Shown here: positions 15,103 through 23,247 of the stretch, piece after piece
How the letters are laid out: every line of letters begins with the position of its first letter
Position numbering within the stretch: position 1 is the stretch's first letter
Assembly (NCBI GenBank): GCA_964473715.1
Contig: CAYYQC010000002.1
Location: 1 to 47,451, forward strand
Origin: 2-12-FULL-41-16 sp964473715
GTDB lineage: Bacteria; Patescibacteriota; Patescibacteriia; Magasanikbacterales; UBA922
Length of the DNA: 47,451 bases
Reading direction: 5' to 3'
Translations under genes and position numbers: made by a program
Notes under the pieces: generated by a model
Database searches by the model: none
The model's input: only the letters and a program-made list of their open reading frames with translations
Told to the model about the DNA's origin: nothing

Positions 15103-17505
15103 TTACAGGAAATACGGGGTTTGTAATTGATTATTTTTATAACGGTTAATCGCGAGTTTTATAATCTCTTCCAATAGGTCAATATGCTCTAAGTTAGTGT
15201 GTTTGGCAGCGCGAACTACTGGTGAAGTTTTGCCAAGGGTTGGGTTGGTATTAAGTTCCAAAACATAAGGATTACCTTCACGATCAATGCGCAGTTCAAC
15301 CCGACCATAATCACGACATTTCATGATTTTATATGTATCAATGGCGATTTCTGAAATCAAAGCCTCAAGTTTTGGATTTAAATTTTTAGCAGCCGATGAA
15401 TATAAACTATCTTCTTTGTTTTTTACTGACTCAGTGAGAATCTTCCACTTATTTTTTGGGCCAATTGGGAATTTGGCGCGTGATAATGGGAATACTCGTA
15501 GGTCATTATAATCACTGCCTAAAATTGAAACACTATATTCATCACCTTCAATATATTCTTCTACTAAAGCAGGGTGACCAAGTTTTTCAATTACATAAGA
15601 AAGCTGGGCGTCTAATTCTTTTTTATTTTTTACCACTGAGGTCTGAGAAATACCAAATGAATGATCTGCGTCAGCTGGTTTAACTAAGAGAGGATACCGC
15701 AACTCAGGATTAATTGAGTCATTAATAGTGTAGGCATAATCAAAGGCTGGGGTTGGGATATCGTGAAAGCGGAAAAGTTTTTTCGCTCGAATTTTATCCC
15801 GTGACAAAGCCAGGTTTAGCGCGCTGGTACCAGTGTATGGAATATTCATGGCTTCAAAAATCGCGGCCACTTGAGGTTTGAGAAGTTCATTATTTTCAAT
15901 ACCAATGGCTGCATTGAACATAAGGTCAATTTCTGCCAATTGCAAAGCCAGGACTGTTTGTGACAGATTATTAAAATCAAAAATCGTGGTGCGGTAACCT
16001 TTTGCTTGGAGTAAATGATTAATTTCTTGCGCAGCGGTTACATGAGCACGGCCAGATTGTGTGTTTGGTAGATTTGCCGCAATCCCAATGCGCAGTTCGC
16101 GCTGATTGGCTAAAGACACTGTCCGTACTTTTTCTACTTTTGCGTTACGTGCCAACAATTTTTTATTATACACGGCCGCAGATAAAGAATTTTTACGACT
16201 GGTTTTACCAAGCGCAGATTCTTCATCATATGCCGCTACTTTGTAATGAATATACTTAAGAGCTTCACGTAAATTATCTTGCGCATCAAGCATGTTATCG
16301 CCACGAACTGTGATCCAGCCCAAACTACCATACCCTTCTGGCGGCCGCAAAACCTGATCACCAATTTCTTTGGATAAATAAATTTCTTCCAAATACTTTT
16401 GCTCATGTAGCAAAGGATCAATATCTAATTCAACTAAGATACCAGATTCTTGTGGTTGCAAATCCCAACCCACCACATAACGACGCGGTTCTTCGGGCTT
16501 TTCAATTTTTGTAAGGTAATCACCAATCGCAATACGCGCGCCTTCTTCCACAAAATCTATGCCCCAGGCTGATTTAATATATGAATAAATATAATCACCA
16601 CCTAAGCGCATGTTTACTTCAAGTGGAACTGGACCATTTTTTGTGCTCTTGGCTTCATAATGAATACAGGCATCGGTAATCCCAAGTTTTTCCAAAGTTT
16701 CTTCGGCCATGTCAATGAGAGCTTTTTGAGATTCAGAAGGTAAACTAGAAGGAATGGCTTGTCCGCGATCTAAAAAAAATCGACCAAAGGTTTTGTCGTA
16801 GTTATCGGCAATTGAATAGAATTTAATTTTGCCATTCTGGAGTAATATATCTACGTCTACTTCATCGCCGTCAATATATTCTTCCACAAAAAGTTCAAAC
16901 CCTTCGTTAAGTGCTGATTCAGTGTCTGAGCTGATTAACTCACGAATATAATCTACTGTGTCAGCCAAATCTTTTGGTTGGTCTACTTTTGTAACATACG
17001 CGCTGCTAGCACCAAAAGCTGGTTTAACCACCAAGGGGAATTTAAAATTTTTCAAAACATGCGCAATATCACGATCTGTTTTGATTAAATAATGTTTTGG
17101 AGTAGGTAGGCCAACATTATTACAAAATTCTCGAAATGCAAATTTATTCCGAATGCCTTTGGCAATGGAGTAAGGAATACCAATAAAACCAAATTGCTCT
17201 ACAATTTTGGAAGTAAGTAAAACATCGTCTTCCCAAACAGTCATGACACCATCAATGTGAACCGAAGGGTGTGATTTAACAAAATTACGGAAAGCAGTAA
17301 TAGATTCAGTGTGATTGGCTGTGTTAGCAATAATCCAGTGATCAACATAAGGATCGGCCCAATTTTTCTCACTATTAATCACTACTGTGGTAAAACCAAT
17401 TTTTTTAAGGCGCTGCAAAACAAATTTTTTCTTCTGACTTCCAGTGTTTACTACGCAAATTGTTTTCCCCTTATACGGCAAATCATTGGCAGGTTTGTTA
17501 GACAT
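15103..17505 (-). CDS. Tandem ATP-grasp protein (D-Ala-D-Ala ligase-like halves)
   Basis: An 800-residue fusion of two ATP-grasp ligases. Domain 1 (about 1-330) has FPLVVKPAFGASSAYV, VEEYIDGDEVDVDI and PLEVNMRLGGDY. A connecting region follows (about 330-440). Domain 2 (about 465-790) is D-Ala-D-Ala ligase-like, with IPYTGTSALNLALSRDK, YPLLVKPADADHSFGIS, VEEYIEGDEYSV and YVLELNTNPTLG. The paired ELN/EVN metal-binding motifs suggest both halves are active. ATP-grasp enzymes form peptide-like bonds through acyl phosphates. The gene is preceded by a promoter, a small leader ORF and an attenuator, and followed by a GNAT gene. Product unknown. Confidence 0.85.
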   Translation of the reverse strand: MSNKPANDLPYKGKTICVVNTGSQKKKFVLQRLKKIGFTTVVINSEKNWADPYVDHWIIANTANHTESITAFRNFVKSHPSVHIDGVMTVWEDDVLLTSKIVEQFGFIGIPYSIAKGIRNKFAFREFCNNVGLPTPKHYLIKTDRDIAHVLKNFKFPLVVKPAFGASSAYVTKVDQPKDLADTVDYIRELISSDTESALNEGFELFVEEYIDGDEVDVDILLQNGKIKFYSIADNYDKTFGRFFLDRGQAIPSSLPSESQKALIDMAEETLEKLGITDACIHYEAKSTKNGPVPLEVNMRLGGDYIYSYIKSAWGIDFVEEGARIAIGDYLTKIEKPEEPRRYVVGWDLQPQESGILVELDIDPLLHEQKYLEEIYLSKEIGDQVLRPPEGYGSLGWITVRGDNMLDAQDNLREALKYIHYKVAAYDEESALGKTSRKNSLSAAVYNKKLLARNAKVEKVRTVSLANQRELRIGIAANLPNTQSGRAHVTAAQEINHLLQAKGYRTTIFDFNNLSQTVLALQLAEIDLMFNAAIGIENNELLKPQVAAIFEAMNIPYTGTSALNLALSRDKIRAKKLFRFHDIPTPAFDYAYTINDSINPELRYPLLVKPADADHSFGISQTSVVKNKKELDAQLSYVIEKLGHPALVEEYIEGDEYSVSILGSDYNDLRVFPLSRAKFPIGPKNKWKILTESVKNKEDSLYSSAAKNLNPKLEALISEIAIDTYKIMKCRDYGRVELRIDREGNPYVLELNTNPTLGKTSPVVRAAKHTNLEHIDLLEEIIKLAINRYKNNQLQTPYFL

Positions 17506-17518
17506 ATTGATATTAAAT

Positions 17519-17545
17519 AAAAAAAGCTATCCTAAAATAGCTTTT
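17519..17545 (-). terminator. Attenuator hairpin directly upstream of the ATP-grasp start codon
   Basis: On the minus strand AAAAGCTAT pairs with ATAGCTTTT around TTTAGG, followed by a run of seven T. It ends about 13 nt before the start codon of the 800-residue gene and after its promoter, so full-length expression requires read-through. The stop codon of the leader ORF overlaps the 5' arm of the stem. Confidence 0.75.
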
Positions 17546-17615
17546 ACCCTGAGGGTGAAATTTGGCTTTGTTTAAATAAAATATTTGGATTCTCTGGATC
17601 AGTTGGGGGCATCAT
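17544..17615 (-). CDS. Putative 23-residue leader peptide of an attenuator
   Basis: Begins ATGATG and ends TAA inside the attenuator stem. The peptide starts MMPPTDPENPNILFK and ends QSQISPSG, with five prolines. The promoter is about 20 nt upstream and there is no Shine-Dalgarno sequence. Ribosome stalling in this frame, for example at the Pro codons, could prevent the stem from forming. This is an inference from position; a chance small frame cannot be excluded. Confidence 0.4.
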   Translation of the reverse strand: MMPPTDPENPNILFKQSQISPSG

Positions 17616-17623
17616 ATATGATG
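17610..17623. promoter_or_regulatory. 14 bp perfect palindrome, candidate operator
   Basis: CATCATATATGATG is its own reverse complement and lies just downstream of the -10 box of the ATP-grasp promoter, over the predicted transcription start region. It also overlaps the first codons of the leader ORF. A dimeric repressor site is the simplest reading. Confidence 0.5.
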
Positions 17624-17630
17624 ATAATTT

Positions 17631-17659
17631 AGTATACTGCTGGTCCTGGGGGCTGTCAA
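17631..17659 (-). promoter_or_regulatory. Strong promoter of the ATP-grasp/GNAT operon
   Basis: TTGACA (complement of 17654-17659) and TATACT (complement of 17631-17636) are exactly 17 nt apart on the minus strand. This is a near-consensus sigma-70-type promoter. Confidence 0.8.
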
Positions 17660-17677
17660 TCTGCGATTATTTTGAGG

Positions 17678-17708
17678 CTTTACAGTCCAGTGTAAAGTCT
17701 AGTACAAT
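17678..17708 (+). promoter_or_regulatory. Promoter with inverted repeat upstream of the NIF3-like gene
   Basis: TTTACA (17679-17684) and TACAAT (17703-17708) are 18 nt apart. CTTTACA-gtccag-TGTAAAG (17678-17697) is a perfect 7 bp inverted repeat covering the -35 box and could be an operator. Confidence 0.5.
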
Positions 17709-17737
17709 TCCTACAAATAAATATTAATTTTCATTCT

Positions 17738-18733
17738 ATGAATGTTGCACAAATTTTCAATCTTGGTCTTAAAATGGGGATTGCTGCTGATCCAAGAGGT
17801 GAAAAAGGGGTAAAAAAATATCTTACTCAAATGGGTCGAGATTATGAAGAGCTTTCTCTCAAAGACCGGGAAGTGTACGACACCGAACGGCTTTCTAACC
17901 CATACATGGATAGCGCGGTGTTGTTTGATAACGGTAAAAAAGAAGTAAAACGGGTTATGGCTGGTATTGACCTAACTGAACCAGAAATATTATTGGCCAA
18001 TGAAATGGACAGACAGGGCCGGGGAGTGGACCTGATGATTGCTCATCATCCAATTGGTAAGGCCAGGGCTCGTTTACCTGAAGTAATGACTATGGGCGTG
18101 GATGTATTTACTAGTTATGGAGTACCTGTACATTTGGCAGAAAAAACCATGGAAGAACGAGTAACTGAAATTGGTCGCTGGGTACATTCAGTTAATCATT
18201 ATAAAGCAGTGGATATTGCGCGTTTGCTCAATATTAACTTTGCGATTACTCATACCATTACTGATAATTTAGTAGATAAATTCATGCGTGAATATTTAGC
18301 TGAGCGCAAACCTGAAACAGTTAAGGATATTTTGAGCGCGCTCTATGATTTACCTGAATATCAACATGCTCGGAGCATGGGTTTTGGACCAAAATTATTT
18401 GCAGGCTCACCAAAACATCGCGTAGGTAAATATGTTTTAGAAATGACTGGTGGTACCAATCCTTCAAGTAGGGTGTATGAAGAATTTTCTCGTTCAGGTA
18501 TTAGCACGTTGGTTAGCATGCATATGCCAGATGATTCATTTAAAACAGCTAATCAGAATATGATGAATATTGTGGTGGCTGGGCATATGCCATCTGATTC
18601 TTTGGGCATGAACTTATTCTTGGATGAATTAGAAAAACAGGGAATTGAAATTGTGCCTGCTGGCGGATTGATTCGAGTGAGTCGCGTAAAAAAAGCCAAT
18701 AAATCCGGGTCTAAAAAATCTTCCAAAAAATAA
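17738..18733 (+). CDS. NIF3/DUF34-like metal-binding protein
   Basis: A 331-residue protein. DLMIAHHPIG near 106 matches the conserved double-His metal site of the NIF3 (YbgI/YqfO) family, and VVAGHMPSDSLGMN near 280 matches its second conserved GHxxS block. Preceding GIDLTEPEILLANEM also fits. The region between is longer than in minimal NIF3 proteins, and the C-terminus is a Lys/Ser tail (KKANKSGSKKSSKK). The biochemical role of the family is unsettled, with cofactor or nucleotide-repair roles proposed. It ends 2 nt before ruvA. Confidence 0.65.
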   Translation: MNVAQIFNLGLKMGIAADPRGEKGVKKYLTQMGRDYEELSLKDREVYDTERLSNPYMDSAVLFDNGKKEVKRVMAGIDLTEPEILLANEMDRQGRGVDLMIAHHPIGKARARLPEVMTMGVDVFTSYGVPVHLAEKTMEERVTEIGRWVHSVNHYKAVDIARLLNINFAITHTITDNLVDKFMREYLAERKPETVKDILSALYDLPEYQHARSMGFGPKLFAGSPKHRVGKYVLEMTGGTNPSSRVYEEFSRSGISTLVSMHMPDDSFKTANQNMMNIVVAGHMPSDSLGMNLFLDELEKQGIEIVPAGGLIRVSRVKKANKSGSKKSSKK

Positions 18734-18735
18734 TT

Positions 18736-19323
18736 ATGATTGCTCTCCTGTCTGGAGTAGTTGTTGAAAAAACCACAACTAGTGTCTTGGTTGAAACTTC
18801 AGGCGGAGTTGGTTATGACGTTACCATGACGGCGGCTGACGCACTGTCGGTTGTTCTTGGTGAAAAATTACGTGTGTTTACTTATTTAAAAGTGTCTGAT
18901 TCGGCTCAGGAGTTGTTTGGTTTTAAAACTACGGCCGCACGAGATTTTTTTAAAATTCTGTTAAGCGTTTCCGGAATTGGTCCAAAAAGCGCGCTGAATA
19001 TTTTATCACTTGGTGAAATTACCAATATTCAAAGTGCAATTGCGCGTGGAGACGTAAAGTATCTCACCGCTGTGCAAGGCATGGGTAAAAAAACCGCAGA
19101 GCGTTTGGTGGTGGAATTAAAAAATAAATTTACTGTGCGTGGAAATTCTGGAGAATCACTTGTTGACGCAGTTGATTCAGGCCCACTTGGTGAGGTTGTT
19201 GAAGGTTTAGTGGCAATGGGCTATTCACAGGCCGAAGCGCGTGATGCTGTGCAGAGTTTGGATGCAACTGGAAAAAATAGTGAAGGACTTTTACGAGAAG
19301 CACTCAGATTATTGAGTAAATAA
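18736..19323 (+). CDS. ruvA: Holliday junction DNA helicase subunit RuvA
   Basis: A 195-residue protein with the three RuvA domains: an N-terminal OB fold (MIALLSGVVVEKTTTSVLVE onward), the tandem helix-hairpin-helix region (LLSVSGIGPKSALNILS and LTAVQGMGKKTAERLVVELK), and a C-terminal three-helix domain that contacts RuvB (EGLVAMGYSQAEARDAVQS). It binds four-way junctions and recruits RuvB for branch migration. ruvB is not in the window. Confidence 0.95.
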   Translation: MIALLSGVVVEKTTTSVLVETSGGVGYDVTMTAADALSVVLGEKLRVFTYLKVSDSAQELFGFKTTAARDFFKILLSVSGIGPKSALNILSLGEITNIQSAIARGDVKYLTAVQGMGKKTAERLVVELKNKFTVRGNSGESLVDAVDSGPLGEVVEGLVAMGYSQAEARDAVQSLDATGKNSEGLLREALRLLSK

Positions 19324-19331
19324 ATTTTAAA

Positions 19332-19366
19332 TAAAAAACGACCCGTGCATGGGCCGTTTTTTATTT
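19332..19366. terminator. Bidirectional terminator between ruvA and gyrA
   Basis: TAAAAAACGaCCC and GGGCCGTTTTTTA pair around GTGCAT, with U-tracts on both strands, between the convergent ruvA and gyrA genes. Confidence 0.85.
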
Positions 19367-19373
19367 ATGTTTT

Positions 19374-21896
19374 CTACACTAATTCTTCTGGTAATTCATC
19401 TGGACTTTCTTGACCGGCCAAGAGTAGGGCGATATTCACCACAGTATCGCCTTCGGCTTTAAAGCGCATTACGCGTACGCCTTGGGTGGCGCGACCAAGT
19501 GAAGAAATTGTTTTGAGTGGGGTGCGAACGACTTGACCTTTCATTGAAATGAGAAGCAAGTCTTGATCCTCAGCATTATTAATAATTTTAGCACTAATTA
19601 ATTTGCCAGTTTTATCAGTAATGTTCATGGTCTTTATACCACTGCCGCCGCGACCTTGCACTTTGTATTCACTAATTTCGGTGCGTTTACCCAAACCATT
19701 TTCAGAAATTACCAATAATTCTAAAACTTTTTTCTTAACTAATTCTGGAGAAACTACATCCATGCCAATTACTGAATCAGTAGATTTAAGACGCATACCA
19801 CGCACACCAGCCGCGGTGCGGCCCATGGCGCGAATATCTGATTCATTAAATCGAATCGCTTGACCCTGTGAAGTGGCAATAATAATATCATCTTTACCAC
19901 CAGAAGGGCGCACCCATTCAAGCATGTCATCGGAGTGTAATTTAAGCGCGATCAAACCAGAACGGCGTACGTTTTTGAAATCCTCAATTTCAGATTTTTT
20001 AATCGTACCTTTATTGGTTACCATGACCAAATATTTATATTGGCTCATGTCTGCCATGGAAAGGATAGAAGAAACATTTTCATTTGGTGCAAGTTGTAAG
20101 AAGTTTACCAAGGCTTGGCCTTTGGCAGTGCGAGAAGCCACAGGAATATCATAGGCGCGGAGTTGGAACACGCGGCCGCGATTGGTAAAGAAGAGGAGAT
20201 TGTCATGAGTATTGGTGGAAATCAAATGTTCAATCACGTCTTCTTCTTTGGTGGTTAAACCAATTACACCTTTACCCCCACGACTTTGTGTACGGAAAGT
20301 ATCTACTGGCATGCGTTTAATATATCCATCTTTAGTACCCATGATAATAGTTGGTTCATTTGGTACCAAATCTTCAATACTAAATTCTTTGACACCATGA
20401 GCCACAATTTGTGTGCGGCGTTCATCGGCATAATCTTTTTTAATGCCAGCCACTTCATCTTTTACAATTCCCAAAATTCTTTTTTCACTTTCCAAAATAG
20501 CTTTGAGTTCTTTAATAAGAGCCATTTTTTCAGCTAATTCATCTTCAATTTTCTTGCGTTCCAGGTTTGCTAATTGTTGCAAGCGCATTTCCAAAATCGC
20601 CACGGTTTGACGATCAGAAAAGCCAAATTTTTTCATGAGGTTTTCTTTGGCCTCATCTTTATCTTTGGATGCTCGAATAGTATTGATAACTTGATCAATT
20701 TTATCCAAAGCCATTTTTAAACCTTCCAAAATATGCGCGCGTTCTTCAGCTTTGGCTAAATCAAAAGCAGTACGACGACGAATCACTACTTGGCGATGCT
20801 TAATATATTCTTCAAGAATAGTTTTAAGATTTAAAACATGTGGTTCAATGCCGTCTACCAATGCAAGCATGTTCAAGTGAAAAGTGGTTTGCAAATCAGT
20901 CATTTGGAATAACCGATTCAAAACTTTTTTCGGATATGAATCTTTTTTCAGTTCAATCACAATGCGCACGCCATCTTTATTTGATTCATCGCGCAAATCT
21001 CGGATGCCTTCTAATTTCTTTTCTTGTACTAATTCCGCAATCTTTTCCAAAAGTGCGGATTTATTTACTTGGTATGGAACTTCAGTAACAATAATTTTAA
21101 ATTGATCATTTTTACCTTCTTGAATTTCAGTTTTGGCGCGCACTACAATACCGCCGCGACCAGTGGCATACGCAGCCGCAATATCTTGTTTGTTATAAAT
21201 AATACCGCCAGTTGGAAAATCCGGACCTTGCACGTATTGCATCAGGTCATCAACGGTAGCTTTGGAGTCACCAATTAAATGTGTAATCGCATCACAAAGT
21301 TCGCCTAAATTATGTGGCGGAATATTAGTGGCCATGCCCACCGCAATACCCATGCTACCGTTGAGCAAAAGATTTGGAAGCTTACTTGGTAATACGCGTG
21401 GTTCCTTGTGTGAGCCATCGTAAGTAGGTGTAAAATCAACAGTATTTTTTTCAATATCAAAAAGTAATTCTTCGGCCACAGCATGTAATTTGGCTTCAGT
21501 ATAACGCATGGCCGCAGCTGAATCTCCGTCCATGGAACCAAAGTTTCCTTGTCCAAAAACTAATTGGTGGCGCATATTAAAGTCTTGCGCCATACGAACC
21601 ATGGAATCATAAATTGCTCTGTCACCATGAGGATGGTATTTGGCCATCACTTCACCAACTACGTGCGCCGATTTACGAAATTTAGAAGTATGCTTAAGGC
21701 CAATATGCCACATGGCGTACAAAATACGACGGTGTACTGGTTTTAAACCATCGCGAACATCTGGTAAAGCACGAGAGACAATAACGCTCATGGCATAATC
21801 CAAATATGAGGTTCGCATTTCGTCAACCAAATTAATTGGTTCAACTTTACCAATATTATCTACAAACAATTTGTCTTGGCTATCGGTTTTTTTCAT
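19374..21896 (-). CDS. gyrA: DNA gyrase subunit A
   Basis: An 840-residue type II topoisomerase A subunit. The catalytic Tyr is Tyr132 in AAMRYTEAKL. The quinolone pocket reads YHPHGDRAIYDSMVRMAQ, so the position of E. coli Ser83 is Arg93 here, while the Asp87 equivalent is kept. The C-terminal beta-pinwheel begins near residue 505 and contains the GyrA-box variant QSRGGKG, which favours GyrA over ParC. C-terminus acidic (SPDELPEELV). With GyrB, not in the window, it introduces negative supercoils. Two short genes follow upstream on the same strand. Confidence 0.96.
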   Translation of the reverse strand: MKKTDSQDKLFVDNIGKVEPINLVDEMRTSYLDYAMSVIVSRALPDVRDGLKPVHRRILYAMWHIGLKHTSKFRKSAHVVGEVMAKYHPHGDRAIYDSMVRMAQDFNMRHQLVFGQGNFGSMDGDSAAAMRYTEAKLHAVAEELLFDIEKNTVDFTPTYDGSHKEPRVLPSKLPNLLLNGSMGIAVGMATNIPPHNLGELCDAITHLIGDSKATVDDLMQYVQGPDFPTGGIIYNKQDIAAAYATGRGGIVVRAKTEIQEGKNDQFKIIVTEVPYQVNKSALLEKIAELVQEKKLEGIRDLRDESNKDGVRIVIELKKDSYPKKVLNRLFQMTDLQTTFHLNMLALVDGIEPHVLNLKTILEEYIKHRQVVIRRRTAFDLAKAEERAHILEGLKMALDKIDQVINTIRASKDKDEAKENLMKKFGFSDRQTVAILEMRLQQLANLERKKIEDELAEKMALIKELKAILESEKRILGIVKDEVAGIKKDYADERRTQIVAHGVKEFSIEDLVPNEPTIIMGTKDGYIKRMPVDTFRTQSRGGKGVIGLTTKEEDVIEHLISTNTHDNLLFFTNRGRVFQLRAYDIPVASRTAKGQALVNFLQLAPNENVSSILSMADMSQYKYLVMVTNKGTIKKSEIEDFKNVRRSGLIALKLHSDDMLEWVRPSGGKDDIIIATSQGQAIRFNESDIRAMGRTAAGVRGMRLKSTDSVIGMDVVSPELVKKKVLELLVISENGLGKRTEISEYKVQGRGGSGIKTMNITDKTGKLISAKIINNAEDQDLLLISMKGQVVRTPLKTISSLGRATQGVRVMRFKAEGDTVVNIALLLAGQESPDELPEELV

Positions 21897-21902
21897 ACAG
21901 CG

Positions 21903-22475
21903 TTAGGGATTTTTTTTAGGTTGAACTGCTTCTCTAAGGGCTTCTTCAACTTGTGCTTGGGTAAATGGATCAACTGGGTCTGCGGCATCACCTGCCTCAA
22001 GTTTTTCTCGCACTATTCTATCATTATTCTTAATAGTTTCAAGCACTGAGTTAAAATCCGCCGCACCTTGGTCAAGAATTTCATTCTCTGTAGTGGTGTT
22101 AGACCATAGGCCTGAGACTAAACTTCGTGCATTGAAAATCCAAATTGATACAATTGCTACTGTGAAACCCATTACTATATATAAGAGTTTCAAACGATTG
22201 CCGCGAGGCACTGGTTTGGGAACAGTACGAAGTTCTGCCTCGGTTTTTGTTTCTGAAATTTGTACATCCTCGTACGCATGACTAAACATGTCAGTGTGAA
22301 TTTCTTTTACCTGCTTTTGTACAGCTTTTACCTGGGCAGGATCAACAGTCCTAGGTTTATGGTCAAAATAACCTTCTTTGGCTAAGAGGCCGGGAATATC
22401 ACGGGTAATCGCTGCAACTGTTTGCGCATCAAACGGAGTTTCAGTATGGATGTGACCACGTTTTTTGGCCGGCAT
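21903..22475 (-). CDS. Hypothetical one-helix membrane protein
   Basis: A 190-residue protein when started at MPAKKRGH; a GTG start 12 codons upstream would overlap the preceding gene. The basic N-terminal region is about 100 residues and includes several Lys/Arg-Pro stretches. One transmembrane helix, LLYIVMGFTVAIVSIWIF, lies near 100-118, followed by an acidic extracytoplasmic tail of about 70 residues. It lies 6 nt before the gyrA start, with the MBL-fold gene upstream. No family recognised. Confidence 0.65.
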   Translation of the reverse strand: MPAKKRGHIHTETPFDAQTVAAITRDIPGLLAKEGYFDHKPRTVDPAQVKAVQKQVKEIHTDMFSHAYEDVQISETKTEAELRTVPKPVPRGNRLKLLYIVMGFTVAIVSIWIFNARSLVSGLWSNTTTENEILDQGAADFNSVLETIKNNDRIVREKLEAGDAADPVDPFTQAQVEEALREAVQPKKNP

Positions 22476-22485
22476 AGATTCAAAT

Positions 22486-23100
22486 TTATTCTTTAGCCAA
22501 GACAATAACACTAGTATCTTCAGTAGGGAGATCTTTTTTCTTAATAATTACTTTGGTTTCTGCGCCATCTTTGGCAGGGACACCCATGGCTTTACAAAAC
22601 TGAGCTACCGGTGCAGCTTTAGGGTCATTATCACTTTGGTGGGCAATCGGGATGATTACCCGAGCTTCTAATTCATTTACAGCTTTGACTGCGTCTTCTG
22701 CATCATAGGTATTAACACCGCCTACTGGGACAAAAAGCACGTCTACGTCTGATAAAACCTCTCGTTGTTTCTGGTTTAAGGACTTATTTACTAAGCCAAG
22801 GTGGGCCAAGCTTACACCTTCAGCATCAAGGCGAATCATGGTTTGTCCTTCGGCCCCAGCCACAGAAGTAATCAATACCCCCTTAATATCACATTCGCCT
22901 GGAGTGTCTAGGATAAAAGGTTCACCTGAAAGGGTAATAGAATCGCCGGATCCACGGGTAAAAAGGGCCACCTGAGGTGATAAACTGCGTGGAGCAGTTC
23001 CTTCAGCTGGTTTATAAGGATCAATCACAATTACTACTTCTTCATCAAAGGGTTTGGCCACGATTTTTACTGTGGTCCCGCCGAGCCAGGAAATATGCAT
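22486..23100 (-). CDS. Degenerate metallo-beta-lactamase-fold protein
   Basis: A 204-residue protein started at MHISWLGG. The opening ISWLGGTTVKI, the IDPYKP strand, LDTPGECDIKG, AHLGLVNKSL and VDVLFVPVGG follow the pattern of UlaG-like MBL-fold proteins (Lactamase_B_3-like). The metal-binding HxHxDH is absent: the expected segment reads VALFTRGSGDS. One later His is kept (AHLGLV) and another at IPIAHQ. It is therefore probably not a zinc hydrolase and may bind nucleic acid or a ligand. Confidence 0.68.
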   Translation of the reverse strand: MHISWLGGTTVKIVAKPFDEEVVIVIDPYKPAEGTAPRSLSPQVALFTRGSGDSITLSGEPFILDTPGECDIKGVLITSVAGAEGQTMIRLDAEGVSLAHLGLVNKSLNQKQREVLSDVDVLFVPVGGVNTYDAEDAVKAVNELEARVIIPIAHQSDNDPKAAPVAQFCKAMGVPAKDGAETKVIIKKKDLPTEDTSVIVLAKE

Positions 23101-23141
23101 ATTTATATTTAGATTCAAAACATGCCCTCATTTTATCACCC

Positions 23142-23170
23142 TTGCCAAAATAAAACAATTGTGCTATATT
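23142..23170 (+). promoter_or_regulatory. Promoter of the ribosomal protein S1 gene
   Basis: TTGCCA (23142-23147) and TATATT (23165-23170) are 17 nt apart. The start site near 23177 gives a leader of about 70 nt. Confidence 0.65.
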
Positions 23171-23193
23171 TAGCCCACTTTATTTAATTTTGT

Positions 23194-23231
23194 CTCCCCA
23201 AAAGGGAGCCGCTTGGGCCTTCGGCTCAGGC
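23194..23231 (+). promoter_or_regulatory. Structured leader before the S1 gene
   Basis: CTCCC-caaa-GGGAG forms one hairpin. TTGGGCC-ttc-GGCTCAG or GAGCC/GGCTC forms another that shares bases with the first, so two folds compete. The Shine-Dalgarno AAAAGGAG lies just after them. The arrangement could support autoregulation by S1, which is inferred only from position. Confidence 0.4.
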
Positions 23232-23247
23232 TAAAAGGAGAAGATAT

